Shown: piece by piece, positions 33,735 to 45,411 of the stretch | Numbering within the stretch: position 1 is the first letter of the stretch | How the letters are laid out: each line of letters starts with the position of its first letter | DNA from: Paratinospora sagittata | Taxonomy: Eukaryota; Streptophyta; Magnoliopsida; Ranunculales; Menispermaceae | NCBI GenBank assembly: GCA_035771175.1 | Contig: CM069593.1 | Location: forward strand, 23,243,456-23,307,455 | Direction: 5' to 3' | Length of the DNA: 64,000 nt | Position numbers and translations under genes: made by a program | Notes under the pieces: model-generated | What the model was told of the DNA's origin: nothing | Seen by the model: the letters and a program-made list of their open reading frames with translations, nothing else | Databases searched by the model: none

Positions 33735-33919
33735 CTAAGGTCCGTACACCATCCAAACCAGTGTTGAAAAAAAAACTTAAAACATCTAAAAAAGGGGTGT
33801 ATTAGAATCTAAACCATTGCATGGAGTAGGTAGGAGTAGGTAAAGGACCATATATGCAATTTAATGATTTATCTTCACGTAATCCCAGTGTCATAATATA
33901 TGTACAATATTTCTTATGT

Positions 33920-34423
33920 TGTCACACCCTGGGTTGCACAGCGTGCCCCCTACCCAGGTGTGGGCGCACCCCCTCGGGGTGAACGCCAGCCATTATGGAT
34001 CCATAATATTGTCTCATCCTGTTACAGCCACCGCCACACAAGGACGTATCTTATACACGAGATCATTTGCCCCACTATTCACTGATGAATAGTACAGGGC
34101 CTCCTTAGGAATCGAACTCGAGACCTCCCTTAAGGAGTTTGATTTCGCATTCCTAATAACCACTGAGCCAATGGTTCAGTGGCTACTAGGAATGCGAAAT
34201 CAGACTCCTTAAGGGAGGTCTCGAGTTCGATTCCTAGGAAGGCCATGCACTATTCATCAATGAATAGTGGGGACAAATAATCTCGTGTACAAGAGACGTC
34301 CTTGTGTGGCGGTGGCTGTACCGGGATGAGACAATATTATGGATCCATAATGGCTAGCGTTCGCCCCAAGGGGGTGCTCCCACACCTAGGTAGGGGGCAC
34401 ACTGTGCAACTCAGGGTGTGACA
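33920..34423. mobile_element. Foldback element 1: 504-bp near-perfect inverted repeat
   Basis: Starts TGTCACACCCTGGGTTGCA; the right end reads back as TGTCACACCCTGAGTTGCA. The two ~250-bp arms meet at about 34171 in ccactgagccaatggttcag. Each arm contains a tRNA-like segment: GGTTCAGTGGCTA near the centre (A-box-like) and GAGTTCGATTCCTAG (B-box-like), so the arms may come from a tRNA-derived SINE. No clear target duplication is seen. It sits in the kiwellin pseudogene intron. Confidence 0.8.
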
Positions 34424-35018
34424 AAAAGGCCTTATGTATCAGGTCATGTGTTAACGATTGATGGTATGTTGAAAACACTCCACTCTAGCATTTTTTTGTA
34501 TAAAAATGGTGATTTTAATTGAGTAATGTTTTTACGACTCAAAAATTATATTCATGTTGAATTATATTCATGGGATGCTGATGTATGGTGTATGGTAAGG
34601 GAAGAATGTTTCTTTTTTTTTATTTTTTTCTATCTCATGATGTAATGATGTGATGTATTACCACATTAATTTAAATATAGACTTGGGTACATATCTTAGA
34701 TCAATTTAGCTCTCCTCAATTTAGTTTGCATTTAATATTCGATTGTCATTGTATTAATTAATGGATGGCAGGTGTGGAAAGACGATTCGCATAACATCAA
34801 ACAATGGAAGGAGCACGACCGCGACGGTGGTCGCCGAGTGTGACTCAATGCGTGGGTGCGATTCGGAGCATGCCTTCCAGGGTCCATGCGACAACAATAT
34901 TGTTGATGCTTCAATTGCAGTGTAGAACGATCTTGGGCTCAACATAGGTGCCGAGGACGTTACTTGGTCCATGGCCTAAGTCCCCTTAAATTTCTCCTCC
35001 TTTGTCAATCCATCTATT

Positions 35019-35021
<3 letters not shown>

Positions 35022-35085
<64 letters not shown>

Positions 35086-35086
35086 A
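35022..35086. repeat. Compound (AT)n(TG)n microsatellite
   Basis: About 19 AT units run into about 14 TG units, directly after the kiwellin pseudogene 3' end. Confidence 0.95.
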
Positions 35087-35554
35087 TACGCGTGCGGCGT
35101 GTTTGTATCTCAGATAAGTGTAGAATAGTACTACTTAATCAGTATTAAACCCATTTTTATCATTTATTGCTTCATCATATGCAATAGAACCATTTTCGTC
35201 TAGGTAACTGAAGTCTTGTTAATAATTCTTTTATTAGCAGTCATTAGGCAGTACATACTAATTACATCTGTCACACAAAAGGCAGTCACTAATCACTATA
35301 TATACATATATGCATAACACAAGATCTTCAACATCTAAATCCTTGATCATCAACAACTTTGTATATATATATATATATGCTATATCAAAGCCTAATAAAA
35401 GGATTCGTGAGCATACTTGACTAGTGTACTCGAGCATTTGAGCCCCTCAGCTCAACATGGAGCCCTTCCATATATGCATAGTTTCATGTTGACCCAAGGG
35501 AAATCATTTACATACGACATATCCAATCTAATGGTAAGTAACTAATTAAGATCA

Positions 35555-35791
35555 TTAACGGCCACCTTTGCCACCATACCGATCCCTAGGCATGTTATGG
35601 TGGTCACTGGGATCAATACTACTAATAGGATGCACTTCTTCATTCCTCTCTCCTACATCCTTCCCTCCACCCACAATAATTTGTTGCCCTTCTTACTCAT
35701 GGAGTACTGGTTTTTCTACTATGGCTTTTCCTTGCTATTTCATGCAAGAATTCACCAACATGAGGGCTAGAAGAAGAGCAACCACCTTCAT
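35555..35791 (-). pseudogene. Small secreted-peptide-like gene with two nonsense codons
   Basis: From an ATG ending at 35791 the minus strand reads MKVVALLLALMLVNSCMK, a clear signal peptide, then stop, QGKAIVEKPVLHE, stop, and a tail with IIVGGGKDVGERNEEVHPIS and DPSDHHNMPRDRYGGKGGR before the terminal TAA. Both internal stops (TAG, TAA) could be Gln codons altered by C-to-T changes. Length (78 residues), signal peptide and a short conserved-looking basic C-terminal motif are typical of plant secreted peptide precursors, but I cannot name the family. A TATA box lies 64 bp upstream, and a foldback element is inserted 18 bp beyond that. Alternative: the stops reflect an unspliced structure, for which I see no splice sites. 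Confidence 0.55.
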
Positions 35792-35854
35792 TTTTACCCA
35801 AGGAAAGCAAAGTTATTACTCTTGTTCTTACATAAATTACTTACCAGAGCAACT

Positions 35855-35864
35855 CTATTTATAG
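35855..35864 (-). promoter_or_regulatory. TATA box of the secreted-peptide-like pseudogene
   Basis: Minus-strand ctataaatag in the usual position relative to the ATG. Confidence 0.6.
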
Positions 35865-35881
35865 AGGGAGAGGTGATGAGG

Positions 35882-36163
35882 TGTCACACCCTGGGTTGCA
35901 CAGCGTGCCCCCTACCCAGGTGCGGGCGCACCCCCTCGGGGCGAACGCCTAGCCATAGTACCACATAATATTGTCCTATCGCCATGTAGCAACCCAACCG
36001 CATGAATAGTAGGGACAAATAATCGTTTCGATGTAGACCAGCTGCGGTTGGGTTGCTACATGGCGATAGGACAATATTATGTGGTACTATGGCTAGGCGT
36101 TCGCCCCGAGGGGGTGCGCCCGCACCTGGGTAGGGGGCACGCTTTGCAACCCAGGGTGTGACA
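35882..36163. mobile_element. Foldback element 2: 282-bp inverted repeat, TSD tgagg
   Basis: Ends TGTCACACCCTGGGTTGCA and its inverse, with ~120-bp arms around a short unpaired centre (about 36003-36045) and perfect 5-bp duplications tgagg (35877-35881 and 36164-36168). It shares the outer ~70 bp of the arms and an acaatattatg block with foldback element 1 but has different inner arms. Confidence 0.88.
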
Positions 36164-36168
36164 TGAGG

Positions 36169-36661
36169 TGTGGCCCTTGATGTGTACGTGTGTTAGACCT
36201 CTAATTGTTGAACTCATAATTGAAGGGTCATTGCCTAGTGGTGAGGGTAATGGCATGCATTTGAGCCTCGGTGTCTGCTCAAAGTGATGGTATGGTGCAG
36301 CCAAGGGAGTGTTCGAATGGAACACTTACAACTCGGACTTGGTGGTTCGTGTGACTAGTGTATGGGCGAATGTGCAAGCTCATAGGGGCTGGAAAATCGT
36401 GCAAAACTTGATGTGTGTGTGGGAACTTAAGTGTAGCTGGACAAAACTGTGCTAGCTAGCTAGAGAGTGGCACGTAAGCATGTGTGTGGGACACCTAGCA
36501 GCAATTACGGACAGTTTCATGATAATTGGCCCATGGAAAATGTGTGGAGAGGTAGTTAAGGGCGTGCTTAACTAACTCCATAGTCCAATATGAGGACAAG
36601 TGGCAGCAAGGTGGCGTCATGGGCGGTTACAACTGTAACTTGCAAAGTGCTTGTGAGGAGA
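36169..36661. other. Spacer or older repeat sequence left of the solo LTR
   Basis: No gene is visible. Together with 39556-40640 it may be one older element into which the 36667-39550 solo LTR inserted, since short motifs such as caagtggcagcaaggtgg and related gtggcagc runs occur on both sides. Confidence 0.4.
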
Positions 36662-36666
36662 CAAGT

Positions 36667-38802
36667 TGTCACACTCCGATTTTCAAAACTTAAATTTAAA
36701 GTAATAAGAATAAATATTTGCTTTTATCATGAAATAGCAAAAAGAAAATCGAGGCGTGAATTGTATCCATCTACCTTAACCCCAAAATCTTTACACAGGT
36801 AAAAATAAATTTAATAATATCATTTATATTCAAATAAGGTTACAAGTTAAGATAGAAGAATACTCTTTCAATTTCTATGCCACGGACTATAGATTCTCAT
36901 TACCCAAATTGAATATTGAGTCATGAGGGTAATTGCCCTTGTCCATCCATTATGGACACAACATTTTAAATATATTCATTAAGTATAATTAACAAGTTCA
37001 AGTCCAAGGCATAAACATATAAAATAACCCATGAAATCTTCAACGACCACTATAATGTTCCAAAAGTATTGATTTCTAATACAACCCATTTAATTGATAT
37101 AATCAATTATTAAATAATTACTCAGTCCTACTACCATAACGCTACTCAAGCCACTAACCCACCCCTACTACTGTGAGACACGTCACGAACTTGCGACTCT
37201 ATTCTTTCATGTACCTGCATGTAAAAAATAAGGGTGAGCTTGAAAGCCCAGTGGGTCATCTAAACCATTCACAACATTTTATTATGATATATACACAAGA
37301 ACATTACAAACAAGTTTCACACATTAATCGTTGCAATATTTGATTGTTTAAGTTGAGAATTCCATCACTTTCAAATCACGTACCTTTAGGGAATCAAACC
37401 TCAGGCGGCACTACCCAAAATCATAAACTCGTTGGCAATATTCATCATGAATAACTATCTCATAATAAACATTGGCGATATTCCTTAGAATAACTGCCCC
37501 ATAATACTCATTGGCGATATTCCTTAGAATAACTGTCTCATACGTATGATTCTTATCTTAATCGTGTTCTTTAATATAGTCACACCATATATATAACATA
37601 TATATGATATGAATTGTACTCACAAGATATGTATAAACTCCACTACATATAGTATCATGTCACAATACCACATATAATAGTATTCATGTATGAACTTTAT
37701 TATAACAATTATGCCAATATTCTCAAGTCAGATGTCTCATTATCAAGCATTATAATTTACATATGAATTTCAGTTACCACATGAATTGCATGCATCCAAT
37801 TAACAATCACATCATGGTATACATACAATCATGTATCATACACATTCACCAGCAATCTAATAGTGCTATAAATCTAATTAATTTAATGTTCCTATCTATA
37901 TATCAAAATAAAATATTATGAAGGCATAGAATCTTCCCCATCTGTTTCTTGGTGTGTAACGTACGTCCTCAACCTATACATATGTATTACATTTGAATTA
38001 GTCACACGTACCTACCCAAATATATATATTACTCATATAAGTAAGATATATGTATATACATACGTATATAACTGCTATAATATATATATTATAATAATCT
38101 ATATATATATATATAATTTGTATAGCAGAGAAGTGGTTGGCGGTGGTGGGTTTTATTATATATATATATATATTTCATGTGATATATGCATGTTGGTGGT
38201 GTGTGATGGTAGTAGATAACACACTATCATGCATCTGTTGGCCATGGTCACAACAGTTGTTGTTGTCTCCCTTAATGCCGTAAAAAAATATGAAAGAAGA
38301 GAAATAATTTGGAAAACAGGGTCGGTGAGGTGAGGAACCACGCATGGCACTCATAGGTAACCCATGTTCATGAGAATGCTAAGAAGAACATATGGGGCAT
38401 CACCACACCGACGTTGTCGGTACAACATTCGATCAAAACACGAAAAAGAGATGTGACAAGTAGAGGAGGAAAGAAAAGGAAGTGTAAAACTTACTTTTGT
38501 AGTTGCAGGATTTCCAGTTGCAAGGGCTACAAATCTCCAAAGAGGAAGAATGAGCTTAGGTGGAATAGTATATGAGGAGAAAAAGTGGTGTAGGATTGCA
38601 TATGAAGGTTTTATATGCTTAGGGTTTTATGAATGTCTTTGGTATATATTAGCAATAGCTTAAAAGAAGGCAAATTAAAAATAGATGGAAAAGATTTGAG
38701 TTGCCTTTATGGGGTTGTTTAAGAAAACATGTCAATCTTTAAATTAAAGCCATGATTAGCGTGAAGAAAGGAGTGACAGATTAATAAAAGAATTCATGCA
38801 AG

Positions 38803-38867
<65 letters not shown>

Positions 38868-39550
38868 ATATATTTAAGTTGTTGTTTGTGAATTGCATAT
38901 GGAATTGAATGAATTATATATAATAAGAATAATATTCATCCCATAATGTGGGTGAAGCTTTAATAACAGAAAGTATCTTTTATATGATAAGAATAATCAT
39001 CCCGTTATGGCAAGGATAATCGTGTCATAATGTGGGTAAAGCTTCAATAAAAGAATGTATCTTAATATACTATAATGACTGTCCATGTAATTGTAATAGT
39101 ATCCAAATCATGAAGGAAACTGAAAGTAATAAAACGAAAGAAGTGGAAATATAAGGAGAGATTTAATTGGGATTGGTATGCCACATTAGGTATTTAGACA
39201 TTATGAGAGAGACGTGAATGTTAGCAAAAGAGAAAGGAAATAAAAGAAATATTAACAAAAAAAATAGTGAAAGGAAAAAGAGATTAACAGAAAATAATGA
39301 AAGGAAAGAATGGTGACGTGCTCATGCATGCAACTCATGTATATGTCAGGCATGCGTGCAAGTGTATGTGTATCCCCTCTCCCACTTTGACTCCGAAATT
39401 TGTGACTAAGTTCTTGGAGGATTTTGAAGTCCTAAACTCATTCGTGAAGTTCGAAACGTACGAGTCCATCTCAATTAAATGTGCAGAATTACGAAAACTC
39501 CCCTAAGTTTAAAATTACGTAAATACCCTTGAAATTTTTGGGGTATTACA
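36667..39550 (-). mobile_element. Solo LTR, 2,884 bp (gypsy-like), TSD caagt
   Basis: On the minus strand it starts TGTAATACCCCAAAAATTTC and ends ATCGGAGTGTGACA; perfect caagt duplications flank it (36662-36666 and 39551-39555). No primer site or pol sequence lies inside. The minus strand holds ACTGGGC, GCTCACCC and a GCAGGTAC block near 37215-37255, the same layout as the 2657-5622 LTR, so the two are probably related Tekay/Del-type families; that assignment is inference. Confidence 0.85.
38804..38862. repeat. (TA)n microsatellite in solo LTR
   Basis: About 29 uninterrupted TA units. Confidence 0.95.
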
Positions 39551-39555
39551 CAAGT

Positions 39556-40640
39556 GTACAGGTGGTTATTGGGGGCATAACTACCTAAGAGATCACGTCC
39601 TTACTTGTGGCAGCCAAGCAAGGCCTTGATGGTAGCAGTTATGGGCAGTTATAAACGGTTATGGGTGTCCAGCACATGGGAATTGTGGTGATCTCACAAG
39701 TGGCATCAAGCTACCAGGTGGTTAGATAACTAACTGCTAGGTGGCAGCACATGGAATAACCTAGGGGTGGTTATGACATGTGGAAGGTTCAGATTTAGGG
39801 GAAATGAGGGATTTAATGTAAGGGGACATGTGTCCTTGAGTAGTTATTGTAACTACCTTAGGCTAAGGTTTTAAATAGCCAACCCTTGGTGCTTGGGAAA
39901 CACCAAGAGGAGTGGATGTAATCCCGATTTTGTGTTAATCAAAGAGTTCTTGATGCCTTGTTCATGTGTTTGCTGTTATTTTTTAGTGTATTCGGTATTT
40001 TGTGTCGTTACCCAGTGATTGCAGTGCAATTGCAGGAAATTAGCTAGTGTGTTGAGAATCCACCCAGTGAACGCAAGAATGCCACGAAAATCGTCTAGTG
40101 AAAAGTCATTTGGGGGCAAAATACTCAGTGAAATTCAGTTAGATTGCAGAAAACAAGTTTTGTGTTGTTGCTCAGGGAACACTAACGCAATTGCAAGCAA
40201 AATGCGAGCGTAGCGGTAATCCACCGAGTGAACGCAAGAATCCCAAGGTGATTGCCGAGTGAGAAGTCATTTGGTAGCAGGATACTCGGTAAAATCAGGA
40301 TATATTGCTGAGACTAGGTCAAATTTAGTGCATCATGAGGGGCCAAGGCAAATTGCAGGTAGTGCAACCTCAGTTTGCAGGGCAATTGCTAGCAGTCCAA
40401 CCCCAAATTGGATGGAGTGTTGGGGTTGTGAAGGGCGAAAATTTTACCCCTTTTTGGTACCCGTGACAACGTGGTTAATGGAAAATGGGATTGGAGATTC
40501 CACCAAAAGATTAAGTGGGATGCACATTTAATCGCAATAAATTGTTTTTTTTTAACACGAAGGGCATTGGTAAATGATGGGGTGAAGGAAATTCTTTTTG
40601 TGCATTTTAGCAATTTGACGATGATGATGATCTTTAGCTT
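39556..40640 (+). repeat. Probable old LTR-type remnant with internal tandem repeats
   Basis: A TATA-like ttttaaatagcc (39871-39882) is followed by agccaacccttggtgcttgg. Then come two related ~160-bp blocks that share gtgaacgcaagaat and aagtcattt (40057-40140 and 40217-40300). No open frame is credible. The layout resembles a retrotransposon LTR and leader, but no end or target duplication was identified. Confidence 0.4.
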
Positions 40641-42159
40641 CTTATTTAGTGGAAGTCAATCACACATACAACAAATATAGTCTTCCTGAGGGTTACTCGG
40701 GGCTGTAAATTCATGGTTGGAAGATGATTAGTATCAGAAGTTTCTCGATGGCTTATCTATAAATGTGAGATAAAGAACGATTCGACTTGCTTCTTTTAAC
40801 TGTTGGATTCTATTTAAGGGAATCATACGTCAAATGACATAATGCTGATTTGCAATGGCAGAGCCACCGCATTGTTTTGATCAAGATCCTGTTTTATTTA
40901 GGATTACACAGCATAGCTTCAGAACTAATTTGACCCAAAAAAACGAAAAAAGAAAGAAATGGCCATTGAAACCATAATTCGTTAAATCAAATTGATTACC
41001 TATTGAAACCTACCAAAAATTTATTTTCCAGAAAATTTATAGTAATGTACTGATTTGATGAGCCTTCTTTTCAATCCATATAAACTGCATAACTTTCTTT
41101 TCTTTTCTTTCCAAGCAGAGGATGTACAGTCAGTTGTGCAGACACATCCCTCTGATGGCCAAAAACAGGTATTCTAGCAAGAAGGTGTTGTGCTGCAATA
41201 TTTAGGAAGAACATATGCACTGCAACATCACTAGACTACAGTACTCAAACAACTCCTTTTCTTTCTTGGTTGCAAATCTTAATTACATGATGCTATCAAA
41301 AAAAAAAAAAAAGTCTTAATTACATAATAAACTCAAATCTGTAACATAGACAAGAGGGGTCGGGCATTGCCTAGATTTGTTACTGAACAAGTGAAAAATA
41401 GTTATGACTAGAATTAGGACTCCATGCAGTACCTGCACAGAAACAAAATAATACAAAAATTGTTGTACTCTCCCTAAAATACAAATACTAATTACCATGT
41501 GTCTAAGCCTCTTCAACTTTTTTAACTAGCAACGAGTGAAGGAGAACAATTTATATGCATGTTGGACACTAGCTGACATCCTGACTTAGACACCCATTTT
41601 TCCTCTTTGTGCCAATCTGAAACAATAAGCAAAAGAAAAAAAAGAAATCAAGTTCCCCTAGTGAGCAGACTTCACAAATCTCTGATGGCATATAACATAA
41701 AAGCTTCTAGCAATAGTGTAGCACCTCGACCTCAAGATTATGTACCATATCATTTCGCACCAACAAAGCTGCATCCTCCACGCTTATAATTGTCTTAGAA
41801 ACAAAATATTGTTTTTATATAATTAATTTTAGGATTTTAAGTATTGCCATCTAATTCAAGTATTAGTTTATTCTTATTTGGAGTCTAGTTGTTTTATTAT
41901 AGGATTCTAAATTTTTTATTGAGTGAATGATAAAAATATTGATTAAAGGTCTCTCTTTTTCACATATTCTTTCTCCCTATTTCTCATTCTACATCTGGGG
42001 AGCACGAAAAGAATTATGAAAAATCCTATTGTTGCTTTCATGCCATAAGATCCACATACTAAAGCTCCTCTGACCTCCTCTGTTCACGAATAGGAAATGC
42101 TAAATCTACAACATCTATTAGGCACCATCTAAGAAACTCCCATCATCGGGCATCAGCAA
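40641..42159. other. Spacer with one exon-like stretch
   Basis: No gene can be assembled. At 41119-41168 a pyrimidine-tract acceptor (tttccaagcag) and a donor (cag|gtattc) bound 50 bp readable as DVQSVVQTHPSDGQKQ, but no partner exons were found. AT-rich elsewhere. Confidence 0.4.
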
Positions 42160-42275
42160 CACTATAGGAAATAGCAGAATTAGCTACAAGATTTTGTAGT
42201 GGAATGTTCACTTGTGGTGATATATGTTCACTCATAACTAAAAGTTTGTAGTGAATTCCCCTATTTCTTGTAGTG
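42160..42275. mobile_element. CACTA-type MITE-like element
   Basis: Begins CACTATAGGAAATAG and ends CTATTTCTTGTAGTG, i.e. imperfect inverted repeats with CACTA termini, 116 bp, with internal ttttgtagtg repeats. Flanking caa/aaa is not a clean 3-bp duplication. Confidence 0.6.
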
Positions 42276-42599
42276 AAACCTTGTGGGAGTGATGGCAACA
42301 GAGAAAACATTGGTCAATATTCTAGCATTCATTATAGCAAAAGACAAACTAGTACAGGAGTAGAAGTTGGCCTGATCTTCTTCACCAAAAAACCATAAAG
42401 GGTATTGAACCTCCTTACACCAAGTACCATACTAAGTATTTCACTTTGGAGGGAATAGGAACTTTTCAAATGTAGTAGAGAGCAAGTGGCTACCTTAAGG
42501 GGGGCTTATGAAATATGAGAATAAGGACCTACAAGAAAAGAGGTTGAAGACATCCAACGTCCACAATCTTCTATAAAATCTTCCCTCTTGAAGAACACT

Positions 42600-42690
42600 C
42601 CTTGGTTTTAAACATCCCTCTGGAAGAACTCCTTATTGATTTTAAACATCCATCTAGGCCCCTATTGATTTTAAACAGCCATCTAAGCCA
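42600..42690. repeat. Short imperfect tandem repeats in LINE remnant
   Basis: The motif ttgattttaaacatcc/ggttttaaacatccctc recurs three times at ~30-40-bp spacing. Confidence 0.6.
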
Positions 42691-43343
42691 CCAATTAAAC
42701 ATGACTAATAAGAAACCATCGTCAAATAACCACCAATCCACTCTCCATCTATTGTCAAAGCTCTTTCTATTCAGCACATAACCAAGGAAATCCTACATGG
42801 TCATAAACCTCGGTAAAATCAATGCTAAGGGTAACGACTTTCTTCTTGTTGTGTTGATACTCGCCCACCACGTCATTTTCCCCAACGCCAAACCCATTAT
42901 CTACCTTCCATGGACAAAGGCCCCTTGATTTGTATAGACACCCCCAAACCTTGTCTCAACATTATAGACAACAATTTGGTAATCGTTTTATAAAGACTCG
43001 TAAGTAAGCTTATTGATCGAAGTAATTTATATATCTTCTCAATCTTAATGCCTTTAGGGACTAGGCAAATGTAGGCCCCATTAGTCATAGCGTTAATCGC
43101 CATTTCCATGAATTTCACTAAAAACCTTCTCAAATCATCCTTAAAACACAACCATTCTCATCTCTTTCGCACTAAACGGTCTTTCTAGCCAATCATTCTC
43201 CATTGTGCTTGAAGGCTTCCCATCCCTTGCTCGATACCACATCTTCCCTTACTATTAAAGCATAAGTTTTCGAAGAACACCACTATCTCAGCAATAATCT
43301 CAATTCTCATGTCACCTGTGGTTTTATTTAATTTATTACTTTA

Positions 43344-44109
43344 TGAAATTATCTAGTATAATAAGGTTAAGTTTGTCCTTTTTAAAAAGAAAACAGTTAC
43401 TTGGCTGACAGTTGATGGAACCGCCACCAAGTAGTTTTCTAACAGAAAGGTCTCAACCTTGCGCAAAAATTTAAATGGTGCTTTTAATCTTCTCATTCTT
43501 CTCACGGCTGATGCACCTTCAATTAGTAGCAACACCTCTTTTGTCCTCCACTACCTTCTTTGTTCTTCTTCTCTTCACCTCATCTCTCTACTTCTTCATC
43601 TCCCCTCTTCTTCTTCTCCCTATCTATTTTCGTGCGAAATAAGAACAAGAGAAAGATTGAGAAAGGTAATCAATTTTTCATTCAATAATTGATAGTTTTC
43701 AAACTACATCCTAAGTTGTTTATATTTTATAGCCATATATGACTTCTAAACCAACTAAGAAACTTAAGCAAATCCAAACTCTATCCCAAGCCCTGACTGA
43801 ATACAACTCTAAAATAAACAATGAACCCAATTAAAATAAAAATAAAATATTAATTAATCTCAAACTCGCGTGTGTCGACTGTAAATGCAATCAAATGGAA
43901 ACAAGTCGTCAACCTTCTCACATATCATTTGGTGTTAGGATCAGTGGATTCCCCATAAATAAAAACACCATTTAAATTTCTACGAAAGGTTGGTACCTTT
44001 CCTTTAAAAAACCATTTGGTGGTGGTTCCATCAACCATCAACCAAGTTACTATTTTCTTTTTTAAAAAGAACAAAAATGCTTATTATATTAGATAATTAT
44101 ATCAAGGTT
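43344..44109. mobile_element. Inverted-repeat DNA element inside the L1 remnant
   Basis: The left arm (about 43347-43490: aattatctagtataataagg ... ggaaccgccaccaagtag ... aaatttaaatggtg) is matched in inverted order by the right arm (about 43968-44105), with ~140-bp arms at roughly 80% similarity by eye. The interior contains the repeat shared with WRKY intron 2. A 24-bp near-identical direct repeat (gttttatttaatttattact) lies immediately outside both arms, longer than usual target duplications. Classification is uncertain. Confidence 0.6.
43650..43880. repeat. Dispersed repeat shared with WRKY intron 2
   Basis: Contains gatagttttcaaactacatc, acttctaaaccaac, actctatccc, aactctaaaataaac and ttaaaataaaaataaaat in the same order as 12895-13080. 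Confidence 0.6.
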
Positions 44110-45411
44110 GGTTTTATTTAATTTATTAGTTTATCATTCAATAAAGGTCATTATCTAATATCTCAAACATGTTCTTAGTAAAGTCTCTATCCACCTTCTC
44201 AATTCTCATAATCATGCTTTTGCATCTCCTTGAGCTATAGGATGGTATGGAAGAACTTTGCATTAACATCTCCTCCGAACCATTTGGTTTTGCATTTCTA
44301 TCTAGCAATATGCTCCTCACAAAGAAGCACCTCAGGCAACACCCTCCTAGCCTCCCTACGAGCTGCAACCTCCTCCACACCCTAGTTCCCTTTCCCTTCC
44401 ATTCAATAATCTCCTAAACTTTATAGGTCAAGATCCTCTTCTTTTTCCCAAAACACATACGCCAACTTTCTCCACTAATTGAGCTTTCCTGGATGCTCCA
44501 CAACTCCCTCATGAATTTGTATTCATTCCATCTTGTTCCAAAAAATAAAAAGAAAAGAAAAAACCAAGATCACCCCAGCACCTTCTAATTATTTGCATGA
44601 AAGTTGGCATTGCATCAAAATATTCTCAAAATGAAATGGAGAAGGTCCCCACTTGGCAGTGGACAAGTCAAGGATCCTACGTTAATGATCAAATGGTGTC
44701 TTAAAACCCATCATCTACCTAACATCAAGAAATTTTGCCTTCCACCCCAAAATGAACAGAAATTGTCTTTAGGATATTGTTCCATACAAGCCTGAAATTA
44801 GCTAGCAAGGGATCTCTTATACACAACTCGCTATTAATCTTCACATCAAAAGCACACAGACTTTGCGTAGAGGCATATTAAGGTTCTACATTGAAATCAC
44901 CATCCAAATACATATGACACTCAAGTCCACAATTCCATCCAGAAAATCACTCTTCTTGTCATCCATGCACATATCATAAACCCTAAAAAGGAACCCATCC
45001 TCCCCAATTTTTTGCTAAAATTGTGACATCACCCATTAAACAATTCGACACTTTAAATCTTTGAAGATAACACATCATATCAATGCCTCCAAACTTACCC
45101 CAAGTAGACAAGAGCCACTAAATCTAGATTCTCCCTAATTAAAACTTCCTTAATAGCTCAACCTTTTAGCAAGTGATCCACAATTTGACACATTCCATGC
45201 CACCATGTTTATTTCATTTCTCTTAGTCTCCCTTAATTTGAGCCTTTATCGTAATAGATGTTGAAACAAAAATTATTGAACTACCTTTTTCTACCCTTCT
45301 TTCTCGATCCTTTGCTCAAGTTGTTTTGCTTACCATAATCAATTCATGGCATTCGAAAGACCTTTCAAAAAACATTTCCTTCTGTTTCTCCCTATCAACA
45401 TAAGCACACAT

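Larger units (their letters stand above)
26233..34979 (+). pseudogene. Second kiwellin copy, interrupted by four transposable elements
   Basis: Kiwellin coding sequence lies in pieces at 26233-26508, 31199-31339, 32460-32482 (end of exon 1, donor ag|gtaatt) and 34772-34979 (exon 2). Removing Copia-B (with one cttac) and the solo LTR (with one ccact) gives an open exon 1. It reads signal peptide, [44 protein letters not shown] and ALSTGWYADGSR. Exon 2 is open except for one nonsense codon (TAG at 34923-34925) where kiwellins have Trp (SIAVW). The intron has gained a copia-type solo LTR and a foldback element. Unlike the intact neighbour, this copy keeps the LTC cysteine and the GGDGGG loop. 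The piecewise order and near-intact frames indicate recent loss of function. Confidence 0.92.

Noticed and set aside
35568..35864. 98-residue plus-strand open frame
   Set aside because: Antisense to the secreted-peptide-like pseudogene, whose signal peptide and TATA box are on the minus strand.
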